Assembly (NCBI RefSeq): GCF_001908375.1
Contig: NZ_CP017244.1
Coordinates: 62,001 to 126,000 of the forward strand
From: Rhizobium etli 8C-3
GTDB taxonomy: Bacteria; Pseudomonadota; Alphaproteobacteria; Rhizobiales; Rhizobiaceae
Direction: 5' to 3'
Length of the DNA: 64,000 bases
Shown: piece by piece, positions 1-8,487 of the stretch
How the letters are laid out: every line of letters starts with the position of its first letter
Numbering within the stretch: position 1 is the first letter of the stretch
Notes under the pieces: generated by a model
Told to the model about the DNA's origin: nothing
What the model saw: the letters and a program-made list of their open reading frames with translations, nothing else
The model's database searches: none
Position numbers and translations under genes: made by a program

Positions 1-1
1 A

Positions 2-112
2 TCCCACTATTTCGGCACCAAGCTGGAGGACGGCTCGCTCGTCTCCGACAACAATCCCCGTATCGGTCGCATTACCTTCGAGCAGTGGTTTGAAACCTCG
101 GCGCGGAAATGA
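2..112 (+). CDS. C-terminal end of a protein cut by the window edge
   Basis: Only the last 36 residues are visible, in the frame that closes with TGA at 110-112; the frame is open to the left edge. The fragment ends in FEQWFETSARK. It is too short for me to name a family. The cupin gene starts about 60 nt further on the same strand, so co-transcription is possible but not shown. Confidence 0.5.
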   Translation, partial: SHYFGTKLEDGSLVSDNNPRIGRITFEQWFETSARK

Positions 113-173
113 CCGAAAACCGATGCGCCGCATGAGGCGGCGCACCTTCCGACCTCACGAATGGAGTTTCGCT

Positions 174-593
174 ATGATCAAGTTAATCCTCACTGCCTTT
201 ACCATGACGGCTCTCTTGTCCGCTGCCGCCGCTGCCGGCGATGCCGGTAGCAAGGATGCTAAGGTCACGCTGGTTTACGAACACGAATTGCCGAATGTTA
301 CGGGCAAGAGCATGAAAGGCGTTCTTGTCGAATACGGTCCCGGAGGCTTCTCCTCGGCCCACACGCATCCCAACTCGGCCTTCATTTATGCGACGGTGCT
401 GGAAGGGGCGATCCGCAGCCAGGTCAACGACGGTCCCGTCAAGGTCTACAAGGCGGGCGAAAGCTTCTCCGAAATGCCGGGCGATCGCCATGGTGTCAGC
501 GAAAATGACAGCAAGACCAAGCCTGCCAGGCTGCTGGCTGTTTTCGTCGTCGACAGCGGCGAAAAGGAACTGACGTTCCCGATCAACAAATAG
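174..593 (+). CDS. secreted cupin-domain protein
   Basis: 139-residue single-domain cupin with a likely cleaved signal peptide (positive Lys3, hydrophobic stretch to about residue 21, Ala-rich end). Cupin motif 1 is partial: His63 and His65 are present, but the usual Glu ligand is not at the expected place. Motif 2 is good: PGDRH around residues 102-106, then an Asn at 111. The ATG at 174 is chosen because GGAG lies about 8 nt upstream and the longer frame is Arg-rich and unlike a signal peptide. Cupins of this size bind a metal and small ligands; the substrate cannot be read from sequence. A hairpin follows directly after the stop, so the gene is probably the end of its transcript. Confidence 0.8.
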   Translation: MIKLILTAFTMTALLSAAAAAGDAGSKDAKVTLVYEHELPNVTGKSMKGVLVEYGPGGFSSAHTHPNSAFIYATVLEGAIRSQVNDGPVKVYKAGESFSEMPGDRHGVSENDSKTKPARLLAVFVVDSGEKELTFPINK

Positions 594-595
594 GC

Positions 596-634
596 GAAAG
601 GGCCAACGGCCGTCTGCGGCATTTGGCCCCTTTC
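596..634 (+). terminator. hairpin after the cupin gene
   Basis: GAAAGGGCCAA (596-606) pairs with TTGGCCCCTTTC (623-634) with one bulged base, three bases after the cupin stop codon. No long T-run follows, so this is a possible terminator or 3' stabiliser. A TTG at 623 that would extend the next gene falls inside the hairpin, which argues against that start. Confidence 0.5.
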
Positions 635-670
635 CCAATCGTTAAAAAATTACCGCTGGTGAGCTCGGCC

Positions 671-1705
671 ATGTTCGGCGAAGACCATTTCCTGCCGCTC
701 GTCCTGATCAATATTCTGGGGATTGCCGGCATTCTCGTATGGCACATTCAGGGGCGTAGCCGTCCGACCGGGCGCCTGATCGTGCAAATTCTGTTCTTCG
801 CCACGATGAGCCTGGTGCTCGGGCTGGGCAGAATTTCGCCTTACAGGCTCGACCAGGCCGAGCTCCAGGGCGCCGGCGTCTTGATTGCCAAATCCGCGAG
901 GATCCTCTGGTGGACCCATCTTGCCTGGACGGTCATCGGCTTCGTACACATCTATATCGGCCTCAACCGCAAGCCGCGGGAGGCACATCTCCTGCAGGAT
1001 CTGGTCGTCGCCGTCGTTTATCTCGGCGTGGCGCTGTCGATCATCGGCTTCGTCTTCGGAGCACCAATAGCCCCTTTGGTTGCTACCTCGGGCGTGGTCG
1101 CCGTCATCATCGGCCTGGCGCTGCAGAATACGCTTGCCGACCTCTTTTCGGGGATCGCGCTCACGCTCGGGCGGGCCTATGTCATTGGCGACTGGATCCG
1201 GCTCAGCGATGGCACGGAAGGGCGCGTCGCCGAAACCAACTGGCGCTCGACGAATCTGCTGACCAGCGCGCACAATGTGGTGGTGGTACCCAACAGCGTC
1301 CTGGCGAAGCAAGGGGTGACTAATCTCAGCCGTCCTGACGAAACGCACTGGATTGCGTTTGCCGTCCACATTGCCGCCACCCACGCGCCATGCGTCGTTG
1401 AAGAGGTCATGCTGGGTATTCTGCAGAACTGCGAGCGAATCGTTAAGTTTCCGCCGCCGGCCATCGCGCTCAAAGCGATCGATGCGATGGCGATCGAGGT
1501 CGAGCTGCAGTTCTGGGTGGCGAGCCCGGCGAGCCGGCTGCCGGCCAAAAACGAGGTCATTGATCTTGTCTACCGCGGTTGCAGGACGAACGGCCTTTCT
1601 CTGGCAATGCCGCCCGAGAGCGTGCTCTGGGGGCCAGCCGTTAAAGGCGGTGAGCCTGCAGCTATCCCAAGGCCGCTATCAAGCACTGCGCGCGACTGTG
1701 AATGA
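671..1705 (+). CDS. MscS-family mechanosensitive channel
   Basis: 344-residue inner-membrane channel with several N-terminal membrane segments. The MscS pore and beta-domain signature is clear: a Gly/Ala-rich helix (about residues 133-165, with VAVIIGLALQNTLADLFSG) followed by GDWIRL and the GRVAETNWRSTNL segment. Such channels open on membrane tension and release solutes on osmotic down-shock; some small ones have other roles. The ATG at 671 is preferred over TTG 623, which lies in the upstream hairpin, but no start has a strong ribosome site. The histidine kinase begins 6 nt after the stop, so the channel may be first gene of the signalling unit. Confidence 0.85.
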   Translation: MFGEDHFLPLVLINILGIAGILVWHIQGRSRPTGRLIVQILFFATMSLVLGLGRISPYRLDQAELQGAGVLIAKSARILWWTHLAWTVIGFVHIYIGLNRKPREAHLLQDLVVAVVYLGVALSIIGFVFGAPIAPLVATSGVVAVIIGLALQNTLADLFSGIALTLGRAYVIGDWIRLSDGTEGRVAETNWRSTNLLTSAHNVVVVPNSVLAKQGVTNLSRPDETHWIAFAVHIAATHAPCVVEEVMLGILQNCERIVKFPPPAIALKAIDAMAIEVELQFWVASPASRLPAKNEVIDLVYRGCRTNGLSLAMPPESVLWGPAVKGGEPAAIPRPLSSTARDCE

Positions 1706-1711
1706 TCAGCC

Positions 1712-3193
1712 ATGAGCATCGAAAGGAGGCGCAGAACGGACGAGCTTGAGCGGCAACTGCGCTCCGCGGTGGCTGAGAATGTCAATCTGCAATCGGAGCT
1801 GGCGATTGCGCTGGAACGCCAGACCGTCACTGCGCAAATTCTCAACGTCATATCCATGTCGCGAACCGACGTGCAACTGGTTTTCGACGTCATTTCCGAG
1901 AGTTCGCGGCGGCTGCTCGGCGGTCAAACGGCGCTGGTGACGCGCGTCGTAGATGGCATGCTTCATCTGGCGGCATGCACGGCGGGAAGCCGGGCAAGCC
2001 ACGAGGAGATCCAGGCTTCATTTCCTGCTCCGCTGACATCGTCGGGGATTCACAGCCGGGCCGCAATGAACTCGGCCATGGCGTTCCGCTCCGATATCGA
2101 AACCGAACCCGGCGTCCCTCAAGCCGTCAAGGAGATGGCGCGCGTCAGGGGATACCGAAGCATTATCGTGGTGCCCATGCTTCGCGAGGGCATCGCTATC
2201 GGCACGATTGGTGTTTCGCGCGCCGAGCCGGGGACCTTCAGCGATAGCCAGATCAGCCTTCTCAACACGTTCGCCGATCAGGCCGTAATCGCGATCGAGA
2301 ACGCCCGGCTGTTCAAAGATGTCCAAGCGCGAACCACGCTGCTCGCCAAGTCTCTCGACGATCTGCGCGCTGCACAGGACCGACTGGTGCAGACCGAAAA
2401 ACTGGCCTCGCTCGGTCAGCTTACTGCCGGTATCGCGCACGAGATCAAGAATCCACTCAACTTCGTCAACAATTTCGCGGCCCTGTCAGTCGAATTGACG
2501 GATGAGTTGAATGAAGCGCTGGCGCTGATCGCGCTCCCGCACGATATTCGCGACGAACTCAACGAAGTACGCGGCCTGTTGAAGGACAATCTGCAAAAGA
2601 TTGTGCAGCACGGCAAGAGAGCCGATTCCATCGTCAAGAACATGCTCTTGCATTCGCGCGGAGGCGGCGGCGAACACCGGCGGACGGACGTGAATGCACT
2701 GGTCGAAGAGAGCCTCAACCTCGCTTATCACGGCGTGCGCGCTGAGAAGCCGCAGTTCAACATGACCCTCAGACGCGAGCTCGATCCCGACGCCGGCGTC
2801 GCTGACATGTTCCCGCAGGAGATCACACGCGTGCTGCTGAACCTGATATCCAATGGCTTCTATGCCACAGCCAAGCGAAGCGGCGATAACAGGCTCGGCG
2901 TTGAACCCGAACTCAGCGTCAGCACACGCAACCGTGGCGAACACGTCGAAATCCGAATCCGCGACAACGGAGTAGGCATTCCGCCAGAGGTCAAGGAAAA
3001 GATATTCAATCCATTCTTCACGACCAAGCCGCCTGGCGAAGGCACCGGCCTCGGGCTCTCCATGAGCCACGACATCATCGTGAAGCAGCACGGCGGCAGG
3101 ATCGATGTCGACACCGAGCCCGGTGCGTTTACCGAGTTCACCATCTTGCTGCCGCGAAAGCAATGTTTCGCACAATCGGAGAAGGAGCCATGA
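1712..3193 (+). CDS. GAF-domain sensor histidine kinase
   Basis: 493 residues, no membrane segment, so probably cytosolic. An N-terminal coiled coil (about 5-40) leads into a GAF sensor domain (about 45-200), a second coiled coil (about 205-235), the dimerisation/phosphoacceptor helix with His243 in GIAHEIKNPLNF, and an ATPase domain with N box (LLNLISNGFYATA), G1 box (DNGVGIPP) and G2 box (GEGTGLGLS). All catalytic motifs are present. The GAF ligand is unknown. The stop overlaps the next start by ATGA, so the kinase and the two receiver genes form one unit; it presumably phosphorylates Asp60 and/or Asp58 of those receivers. Confidence 0.92.
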   Translation: MSIERRRRTDELERQLRSAVAENVNLQSELAIALERQTVTAQILNVISMSRTDVQLVFDVISESSRRLLGGQTALVTRVVDGMLHLAACTAGSRASHEEIQASFPAPLTSSGIHSRAAMNSAMAFRSDIETEPGVPQAVKEMARVRGYRSIIVVPMLREGIAIGTIGVSRAEPGTFSDSQISLLNTFADQAVIAIENARLFKDVQARTTLLAKSLDDLRAAQDRLVQTEKLASLGQLTAGIAHEIKNPLNFVNNFAALSVELTDELNEALALIALPHDIRDELNEVRGLLKDNLQKIVQHGKRADSIVKNMLLHSRGGGGEHRRTDVNALVEESLNLAYHGVRAEKPQFNMTLRRELDPDAGVADMFPQEITRVLLNLISNGFYATAKRSGDNRLGVEPELSVSTRNRGEHVEIRIRDNGVGIPPEVKEKIFNPFFTTKPPGEGTGLGLSMSHDIIVKQHGGRIDVDTEPGAFTEFTILLPRKQCFAQSEKEP

Positions 3194-3579
3194 CTCTATT
3201 GGTTCTCGTGGTGGATGACGAAGCGGACGTCGAAGTCTTGTTCCGCCAGCAGTTCCGCCGCGATCTTCGCGCCCGGCGCTTCGAGATGGATTTTGCCGCC
3301 TCGGCAGCGCAGGCTCTGAGGCGCGTTGCCGACACTGGCGAGCAAACGCTGATTTTGATTTTCTCCGACATTAACATGCCCGGGATGAATGGTCTCGACA
3401 TGCTGCCGGAAATGCGCGCACGAAAGCCGGATGTTCCTGTCATCATGATCACTGCCTATGGAGATGCCGAGACACGAAGGACTGCGCTGGATAGAGGCGC
3501 GGAGGGCCTGCTGACCAAGCCGATCGACTTCGACCAGTTACGCCAGGTCGTCGAGACGAGACTGGGACCGGCCACATGA
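3190..3579 (+). CDS. single-domain response regulator
   Basis: 129 residues, a stand-alone receiver (CheY/Spo0F-like). Acidic pocket Asp9-Asp10-Glu11, phosphoacceptor Asp60 in SDINMPGMNG, switch Thr in MITAYG and the conserved Lys in LTKPIDF are all present. The start at 3190 overlaps the kinase stop as ATGA and has GGAG upstream; the longer frame from 3163 is less likely. The 3' end again overlaps the next gene by ATGA. With no output domain it probably acts as a phosphorelay intermediate or competes with the cyclase receiver for phosphate. Confidence 0.92.
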   Translation: MTLLVLVVDDEADVEVLFRQQFRRDLRARRFEMDFAASAAQALRRVADTGEQTLILIFSDINMPGMNGLDMLPEMRARKPDVPVIMITAYGDAETRRTALDRGAEGLLTKPIDFDQLRQVVETRLGPAT

Positions 3580-4826
3580 CTACAACCGTTCTCGTGGTCG
3601 ATGACGAGCCAGACCTGGAGACGCTTATTCTGCGTAAATTCCGAAAGCAGGTTCGCGACGGAGGCATCAGTTTCCTGTTTGCGCATGACGGTGTTGATGC
3701 GCTTCAGGCGATCGAGCAGCATCCCCATGTCGATCTTGTGGTCATGGACATCAACATGCCGCGCATGGATGGCCTCTCACTGTTGGAAAAATTGCAGGAG
3801 CGAGAGGACAAGAAGTCGGCCATCATCGTCTCGGCCTACAGTGATATGAGTAATATACGCACCGCGATGAATCGCGGTGCATTCGACTTCCTAACCAAAC
3901 CGATCGATTTCGCCGATCTGGAAGCGACGATCCTGAAGACCATCCGTCACGTCGAGGTCTTGCGCGAGGCACGCCGCCGCCAGGCGGAAGCGGAGCGCGC
4001 GCATGCGTCGTTGTTGCGATATTTTTCGCCCGAACTTGCCAAGCGCCTTGCCGTCGGCGGTGATGACGATGACATGCAGGTACGCTGGCGCGACATCGCC
4101 GTTATCTTCACGGACATCACGGGCTTTACCTCGTTCGTCGAGACAGCCGTCCCCGGGGTGCTGGCGGAGTTGCTTAACGAGTATGTCGGCGGTCTGACGG
4201 ATGTCGTCTTCGCGCACGAAGGAACGGTGGCCAAAGTGATCGGAGATGCCATTCAGGTGCTGTTCAATGCACCTGGCGACCAGGCCGACTATGCGACCCG
4301 CGCAATCGCCTGCGCACAAGCGCTCGACCAACGGGCAGAAGCGTTTCGCGAGCGCTGGAAACAGAAAGGCGTTGACTTCGGGACCACTCGTATCGGCGTT
4401 CACGCAGGCCCCGCACTGGTCGGCAACTTCGGCGGTGATCGCTTCTTCGATTTCACCGCCTACGGCGACACAATCAACATCGCCGCGAGGCTAGAAGCGG
4501 CGAACAAGACGCTGGGTACGCGGATTTGCGTCAGCGACAGTGTCGCGAGCGGGGCAAGGAAATTCAGTGGGCGACCGATCGGCGATCTTGTCCTGCGCGG
4601 ACGCAGCGAGCCCTTGCGCGCCCACGAGCCCTTGTCGGCTACGCAGTTCCATGCGCCGGTCACGGAGCAGTATATGACAGCCTTTACCAAGCTCGAGCAT
4701 GATTGCGCCGCCGCCATGTCGGCTTTCGCCGCGCTGGTTGGCACGCACTCCGATGATCCGCTCGCCAGTTATCATCTGAGGCGGCTGCTCAACGGCGCCA
4801 AAGGCATTCGTATACAGGTGGGATGA
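3576..4826 (+). CDS. receiver-class III adenylate/guanylate cyclase
   Basis: 416 residues: receiver domain (about 1-125, phosphoacceptor Asp58, Lys in LTKPIDF), a coiled linker (about 130-160), then a class III cyclase domain (about 170-360). Metal-binding aspartates are Asp180 (FTDITGF) and Asp224 (VIGDA); a Lys just before Asp224, Asp298 in AYGDTIN, Asn301 and Arg305 fit adenylate-cyclase purine and transition-state positions. The last 60 residues are not recognised. Translational coupling to the kinase and receiver suggests phosphorylation controls cAMP production. cAMP would act through CRP-type proteins, worth noting next to the FNR/FixK-box block that follows. Confidence 0.92.
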   Translation: MTTTVLVVDDEPDLETLILRKFRKQVRDGGISFLFAHDGVDALQAIEQHPHVDLVVMDINMPRMDGLSLLEKLQEREDKKSAIIVSAYSDMSNIRTAMNRGAFDFLTKPIDFADLEATILKTIRHVEVLREARRRQAEAERAHASLLRYFSPELAKRLAVGGDDDDMQVRWRDIAVIFTDITGFTSFVETAVPGVLAELLNEYVGGLTDVVFAHEGTVAKVIGDAIQVLFNAPGDQADYATRAIACAQALDQRAEAFRERWKQKGVDFGTTRIGVHAGPALVGNFGGDRFFDFTAYGDTINIAARLEAANKTLGTRICVSDSVASGARKFSGRPIGDLVLRGRSEPLRAHEPLSATQFHAPVTEQYMTAFTKLEHDCAAAMSAFAALVGTHSDDPLASYHLRRLLNGAKGIRIQVG

Positions 4827-5183
4827 TGATTGAGCGTGAGGTTCACGAGTCTGCCGCAAGCGGTAATCCGTCGGCCGATCGTTGCCGCTTCGCAATTGCA
4901 TGAAGATGATCTGCGTGTCTGGACGTCTTTTGCATGCCTGGGCGCAAGGTGGTCTCCTTTGGAATCCCGTGGTTCTTCCGCGATTAAGGTCATCGGCAAA
5001 GGCGCCTCGGTTTGGCCTTGGCCCCGCACCCTCTAGCGGTTCGATCCCGCTTATCCTTGGTGCGTTCGCTGAAAACCGGTTTTACGGCCACGTGGCATGA
5101 TTTCTTCTCCCGTTGATACGGATCAATGCGGCTCGAGCGGGGTTTCGCAGAATGCACGACTGTCTCTTACAAAGGATCAGACC
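4827..5183. other. 357-bp intergenic stretch
   Basis: No convincing gene. Short open frames here have no ribosome site and no family resemblance. The only signal seen is the FixK/FNR-like box at 5113-5126 that serves the downstream gene. Confidence 0.6.
5113..5126. promoter_or_regulatory. FixK/FNR-type box (perfect)
   Basis: TTGATACGGATCAA matches TTGAT-N4-ATCAA at 10 of 10 positions. Its centre is 64.5 nt before the ATG at 5184, the spacing expected if it sits near -41.5 of a promoter with a short leader. Confidence 0.85.
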
Positions 5184-5498
5184 ATGCTCAGGGCAAAACG
5201 CGACAGCCTTGGAGGTGAACCCGGTAAGGCAATTCCCTCGCTCGGCGAAATCGAGGGGCGGATGATGATCCTCGAGCTCGTCGCAGTGACGGCGCTCACG
5301 CGTCTTCTTCGCTTTCACGATCCGCAAGAGCGATCTGCCTTGGTGGAAGCACTGCGGCATGCCGTCGACCGTAAGTGCCGCGATGCCAAGCTGAGTGGAT
5401 CCGATATCTCCTCGGCCGAAAAATATGCTGAGGAATTGCTGAAGAGCGCGCAGGAGCAGGCCGACGAACTCGATGCAATTCGCGATGCGTCGAGATAA
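5184..5498 (+). CDS. small hypothetical protein behind a FixK/FNR box
   Basis: 104 residues, mostly helical by composition (Leu/Ala/Glu-rich, no membrane segment, no signal peptide). I do not recognise a family. The ATG at 5184 is chosen because AAAGGA lies about 8 nt upstream; the frame continues to 5097 but would run across the FixK/FNR box. The C-terminal third is strongly charged (SAEKYAEELLKSAQEQADEL) and may be coiled coil. A second small gene follows 57 nt downstream, so the two probably form a low-oxygen-induced unit. Confidence 0.7.
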   Translation: MLRAKRDSLGGEPGKAIPSLGEIEGRMMILELVAVTALTRLLRFHDPQERSALVEALRHAVDRKCRDAKLSGSDISSAEKYAEELLKSAQEQADELDAIRDASR

Positions 5499-5555
5499 AA
5501 TGGAGGCCGACTTGCGGCCAGGCTCCGGACATCATGACAGCAAGGGAGCGCACCA

Positions 5556-5861
5556 ATGACCATCGATCCAAGTTGCTCACGGACTGGCGAGGCATTGCTG
5601 GCCGCGGCAGGATGTCCCGTGCCGCATCACTGCGACTGCGACCTTACGCTCGACAGGATAGCCGTCGATCGATGGGAAATTTCACTCCGCTCGCTCCGCG
5701 CCGATGCCTGGGTTCGTAAGGAACTCAGCGAACCTCTCGGTCATTGTCTCGGTGGCAGCATCATCGTCGACGTCTTGAGCGCGGATCGATTCATCAAAAA
5801 CGCGCGCGCTCAAGGCTTTCGCATCGAGTTCGTGGGGCTTGGCGGCAAAGATCTCCTGTAA
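5556..5861 (+). CDS. small hypothetical protein, Cys/His-rich N-terminal segment
   Basis: 101 residues, not recognised. The N-terminal third has a compact Cys/His cluster (CPVPHHCDCD, about residues 20-29) that could bind metal, although only one such cluster exists. The rest is a mixed alpha/beta-type sequence without membrane helices. GGGAG sits about 7 nt before the ATG. It lies downstream of the 104-residue gene on the same strand and is followed convergently by a Usp gene. Function unknown; the link to low oxygen comes only from the shared upstream box. Confidence 0.65.
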   Translation: MTIDPSCSRTGEALLAAAGCPVPHHCDCDLTLDRIAVDRWEISLRSLRADAWVRKELSEPLGHCLGGSIIVDVLSADRFIKNARAQGFRIEFVGLGGKDLL

Positions 5862-5949
5862 GCCAAGGCTCAGCGATGTCAGCGGATAGAGCAACCGACG
5901 CTATCCCCTTCTGTTTTGACGGCCAGTTTTCATGGCGCAGGCCCAAGGT

Positions 5950-6771
5950 CTAATGGCATAGGAGAACCGGTACTTCGAGGCCGTTAAGCAGCGATCGTGT
6001 CACGCCCCCCAGTATGAGTTCGCGGAGTCTCGAATGGCCAAAGCCTCCGGTGATCAGCAAGTCTGCCCGCGATTGAGCGGCAACGGATTGAATTTTGGTG
6101 GCTACGGGGTCCCCTTGTGATTGCGCATCGACGATCTCGATAGCAAGTCCGGCACCGCGGATGACTGCTGCAAAGCGATCGCGAAGATCGGCGTCAATCG
6201 CCTTGTCGTCCGTAATCGAGATGAGCACAGCTCTGGACGCCTTGTCCAAGAACACGCGGGCCCCGGTCAACGCCCGCGCCAATGTGGCGCTGCCGTCCCA
6301 GGCGACTGCGACCGTATCTATTCGTCCGCAACAATTGTCCGTCGGCAGCAACAGGAGGGGTCTCCCGCTCTCGAATAAAACGCGTTCGATGACAGAACTG
6401 GCTAGTGGCGAGGTTTCCATGATCGAAAGGTTGTAGATACGCGAGATCTCGGCAATTCTGTCGCCGATGAGCGGCTCCGGGGCCTCAAATGATGAAATCG
6501 CCACTGCCTGGTCGGCCTTATCAGCATAATCTCGGACGGTTTCGATCAATGCCGCAGCACATTTGCGGCTGGAGCGTTCTGCGTCAGCGCTCATTTTTCC
6601 GACATCGATCACCGGCGGAAATGGCGGAGACACCCTCGGTATCTTGACCTCGAACACGCTGACATGAAGCTGCGCGTCCTGGTGCCGTGCAAAGTCGATT
6701 CCATTCTGGATCAAGGCAAAGGAGCTCGGGTCTGGATAGGTGAGCAAAGGCAGGTGGAATTGTACTCTCAT
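5950..6771 (-). CDS. tandem universal stress protein (UspA family)
   Basis: 273 residues, about twice the length of a single Usp domain. The C-terminal domain keeps the nucleotide-binding signature (ITGGFGHSRLRELILGG then TRS), so it probably binds ATP; the N-terminal domain is more divergent. Start at 6771 is set by GAGGAG about 7 nt upstream; a longer start at 6804 has no ribosome site. A FixK/FNR-like site lies 66 nt upstream. One of three double-domain Usp genes in 11 kb; such proteins are commonly induced by oxygen limitation or stationary phase, but the molecular role is usually unknown. Confidence 0.9.
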   Translation of the reverse strand: MRVQFHLPLLTYPDPSSFALIQNGIDFARHQDAQLHVSVFEVKIPRVSPPFPPVIDVGKMSADAERSSRKCAAALIETVRDYADKADQAVAISSFEAPEPLIGDRIAEISRIYNLSIMETSPLASSVIERVLFESGRPLLLLPTDNCCGRIDTVAVAWDGSATLARALTGARVFLDKASRAVLISITDDKAIDADLRDRFAAVIRGAGLAIEIVDAQSQGDPVATKIQSVAAQSRADLLITGGFGHSRLRELILGGVTRSLLNGLEVPVLLCH

Positions 6772-7115
6772 GACGAATCTCCTCATCTCAGCTGCAGGCT
6801 GCAATGTCTACCCGGCGGGCTCTCCTCGCGTTGATCTTGCGCAAATGACGTTGGCCAAGATCAAGATCGCTCCGTCCACCAACCCGGGCCCCGCCCTGGC
6901 TTTTCTCGTTTGTACACCGGTTATGGAGGGTGGGGTGAGAGCGCCGTTTGGCCGGCATCCTGCCGATGACCTGGCGGTGAGAGTCCCGTGCGTTTGCTCC
7001 GGTGATGGGGACCGTCAACTGAACAGCAAGACGCCGAAAGGCTCCAATCCCGATCAGCCGAAAGAACGGCTCCTCAACCAGCGCCCTTGCGGCACGGACG
7101 ATCCTTTGCGGGGCT
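6772..7115. other. 344-bp intergenic stretch
   Basis: Between the phasin-like gene and the first Usp gene, both on the minus strand. Apart from the FixK/FNR-like site at 6831-6844 I see no gene; open frames on either strand lack ribosome sites and family resemblance. Confidence 0.55.
6831..6844. promoter_or_regulatory. FixK/FNR-like box (8 of 10)
   Basis: TTGATCTTGCGCAA has a perfect left half-site and a right half-site with two mismatches. The centre is 66.5 nt before the Usp start at 6771, the same spacing as the better boxes nearby, which is the main reason to accept it. Confidence 0.55.
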
Positions 7116-7487
7116 TCAGGGAGCGACCGAACTGGCGGCGATGTCCTCGATCGTTCGCAAGGCCTCGCCGTGGGCGATCGTCGCTGTCTCATCTGCAATC
7201 TTTGCCGCAACGGCAAAGATGCGGCTGGTTTCGCGCGCGTAGTCCGTGATCATTTGTGCTGAGAAATCATTGATAAGGTCCGATGCTTCACGTGCGGCCT
7301 GCGGGTTTGTGAGGGCACCGACGAATGTGACGTCCTTGCCAATGCGATCGAGCAAGAATGAGAGGCCCTCGATCTGATATCGAAGCGCCGCGCCAGCAAA
7401 CTCCGCTTGAAACTTCGTGCCTGCCAGAACGGCAGCGCCGAAGGGGCTGAATTGCAAAAATGGAAGTGGCATCTGCAGACTGGTCAT
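7116..7487 (-). CDS. phasin-family protein
   Basis: 123 residues, resembling phasin-2 family proteins that coat polyhydroxyalkanoate granules: Phe/Leu/Ala-rich N-terminal amphipathic part, then long helices with no Cys and few aromatics. The start at 7487 is clear from GAGGAGG about 6 nt upstream; the frame is open further but would swallow the promoter. A FixK/FNR-like box lies 65 nt upstream. It is close to a broken acyl-CoA ligase and an alcohol dehydrogenase, which fits reductant storage as polymer when oxygen is scarce, but no PHA synthase is in view. Confidence 0.75.
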   Translation of the reverse strand: MTSLQMPLPFLQFSPFGAAVLAGTKFQAEFAGAALRYQIEGLSFLLDRIGKDVTFVGALTNPQAAREASDLINDFSAQMITDYARETSRIFAVAAKIADETATIAHGEALRTIEDIAASSVAP

Positions 7488-7545
7488 GTGCTGCCTCCTC
7501 GGTTTTTCTATTGGTTGAGCTAACGATATCTCTTTCTGTTCGTCC

Positions 7546-7559
7546 TTGATCTCGCTCAA
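7546..7559. promoter_or_regulatory. FixK/FNR-like box (9 of 10)
   Basis: TTGATCTCGCTCAA, one mismatch to TTGAT-N4-ATCAA. Its centre is 65.5 nt before the phasin start at 7487. Confidence 0.7.
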
Positions 7560-7734
7560 GGCGGATTGGCAAATGGAAGCCGTTTGAGGCCTCCTGTGCT
7601 TGCATCCCGTATGGTTCACCTCCTGCCGCATGTGGATCGTCAATCCCGATGCGCACCTGTTTCAGTCCCGCATGGCAAGATGAGGTCGCCAGCTGCCTGA
7701 TCACCAGGTTTCGGCTTGGCGCAGGTTCCCGCAA

Positions 7735-8400
7735 TCAAGACGGATCGCTCTCGATTGCGGCCCGAGGACGATGATTGTTCGAGATCCGGCCCAGCAGATT
7801 GATATCAACAGCACGAACGAACGGAGTATCGACCGCCATCTGCGACAGCGCAAGAAGCACTTTCTTGAAGGCGTCACGATCTGCGGCCGGGATGTGACGG
7901 AAAGCCTTGCAACAGCCGGTCGATGCAGGTGGCTTTGATCAGATCGTCTGCCCGGCCGTCATCAAGGGGCAGCAGGGCCATGGCGATCTCACTCTCTGCA
8001 CAGCCGCAATCTCGTCAGCCCCGATACGACGGCCGCCCCGAATGCGGCATCAGTCGAAAGTCCTGCAAGAAGTTCGAGACCATTAGCGACCTTGACCATC
8101 GGCTGGAGGACATATCCGTCGATCTGGTCGGCAAAACCTGGAGTCGTTGCCGCTGCTTTCATTTGACGTGCGGCCCGACGCACCTCGGCCGCGCCCGTGA
8201 GATTCAAGGCGACGCCACCAAGGCCCGATTTATGGGAAATTTTCCTCGACGGGATCTCCAAGACGATGGCCGCATGGTGCCGCAACACTGTCGTTGCAAT
8301 GTGGTCGGCGGCCGCGATCGATTGAGCAACGAGATGTTGGGGAACTGGAATCCGGCTGGCCCCGCCTTTGCTTCGATCTCTGTTAGCATCGCCCTTTCCT
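7735..8400 (-). pseudogene. remnant of an ATP-grasp acyl/acetate-CoA ligase
   Basis: Broken C-terminal ATP-grasp domain of the ADP-forming acetyl-CoA synthetase / CoA-ligase family. One frame reads ISHKSGLGGVALNL and a later IDGYVLQPMV, typical of the nucleotide-binding part. After a disruption near 7990 the sequence goes on with PLDDGRADDLIK and DRLLQGF; after another shift near 7900 it continues as LSQMAVDTPFVRAVDINLL and stops at 7735-7737. The 5' end also changes frame near 8345 (an upstream piece reads MLTEIEAKAG). The CoA-binding N-terminal domains are missing. At least three lesions, so it cannot make a working enzyme. It separates the phasin-like gene from the phosphotransferase gene. 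Confidence 0.75.
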
Positions 8401-8487
8401 CGCTCCTTTGTCGGATACGCGGAAAGCTGCATTTCGATCAAAGCTGAGCTCTCTGGTGGTCGAACCCGCAACATCGGTTCGGAGATT

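Noticed and set aside
623..670. TTG start extending the MscS gene
   Set aside because: The codon lies inside the hairpin that follows the cupin gene and has no ribosome site; ATG 671 is preferred.
4830..5036. 68-codon open frame after the cyclase gene
   Set aside because: No ribosome site, low-complexity composition, no relatives recognised.
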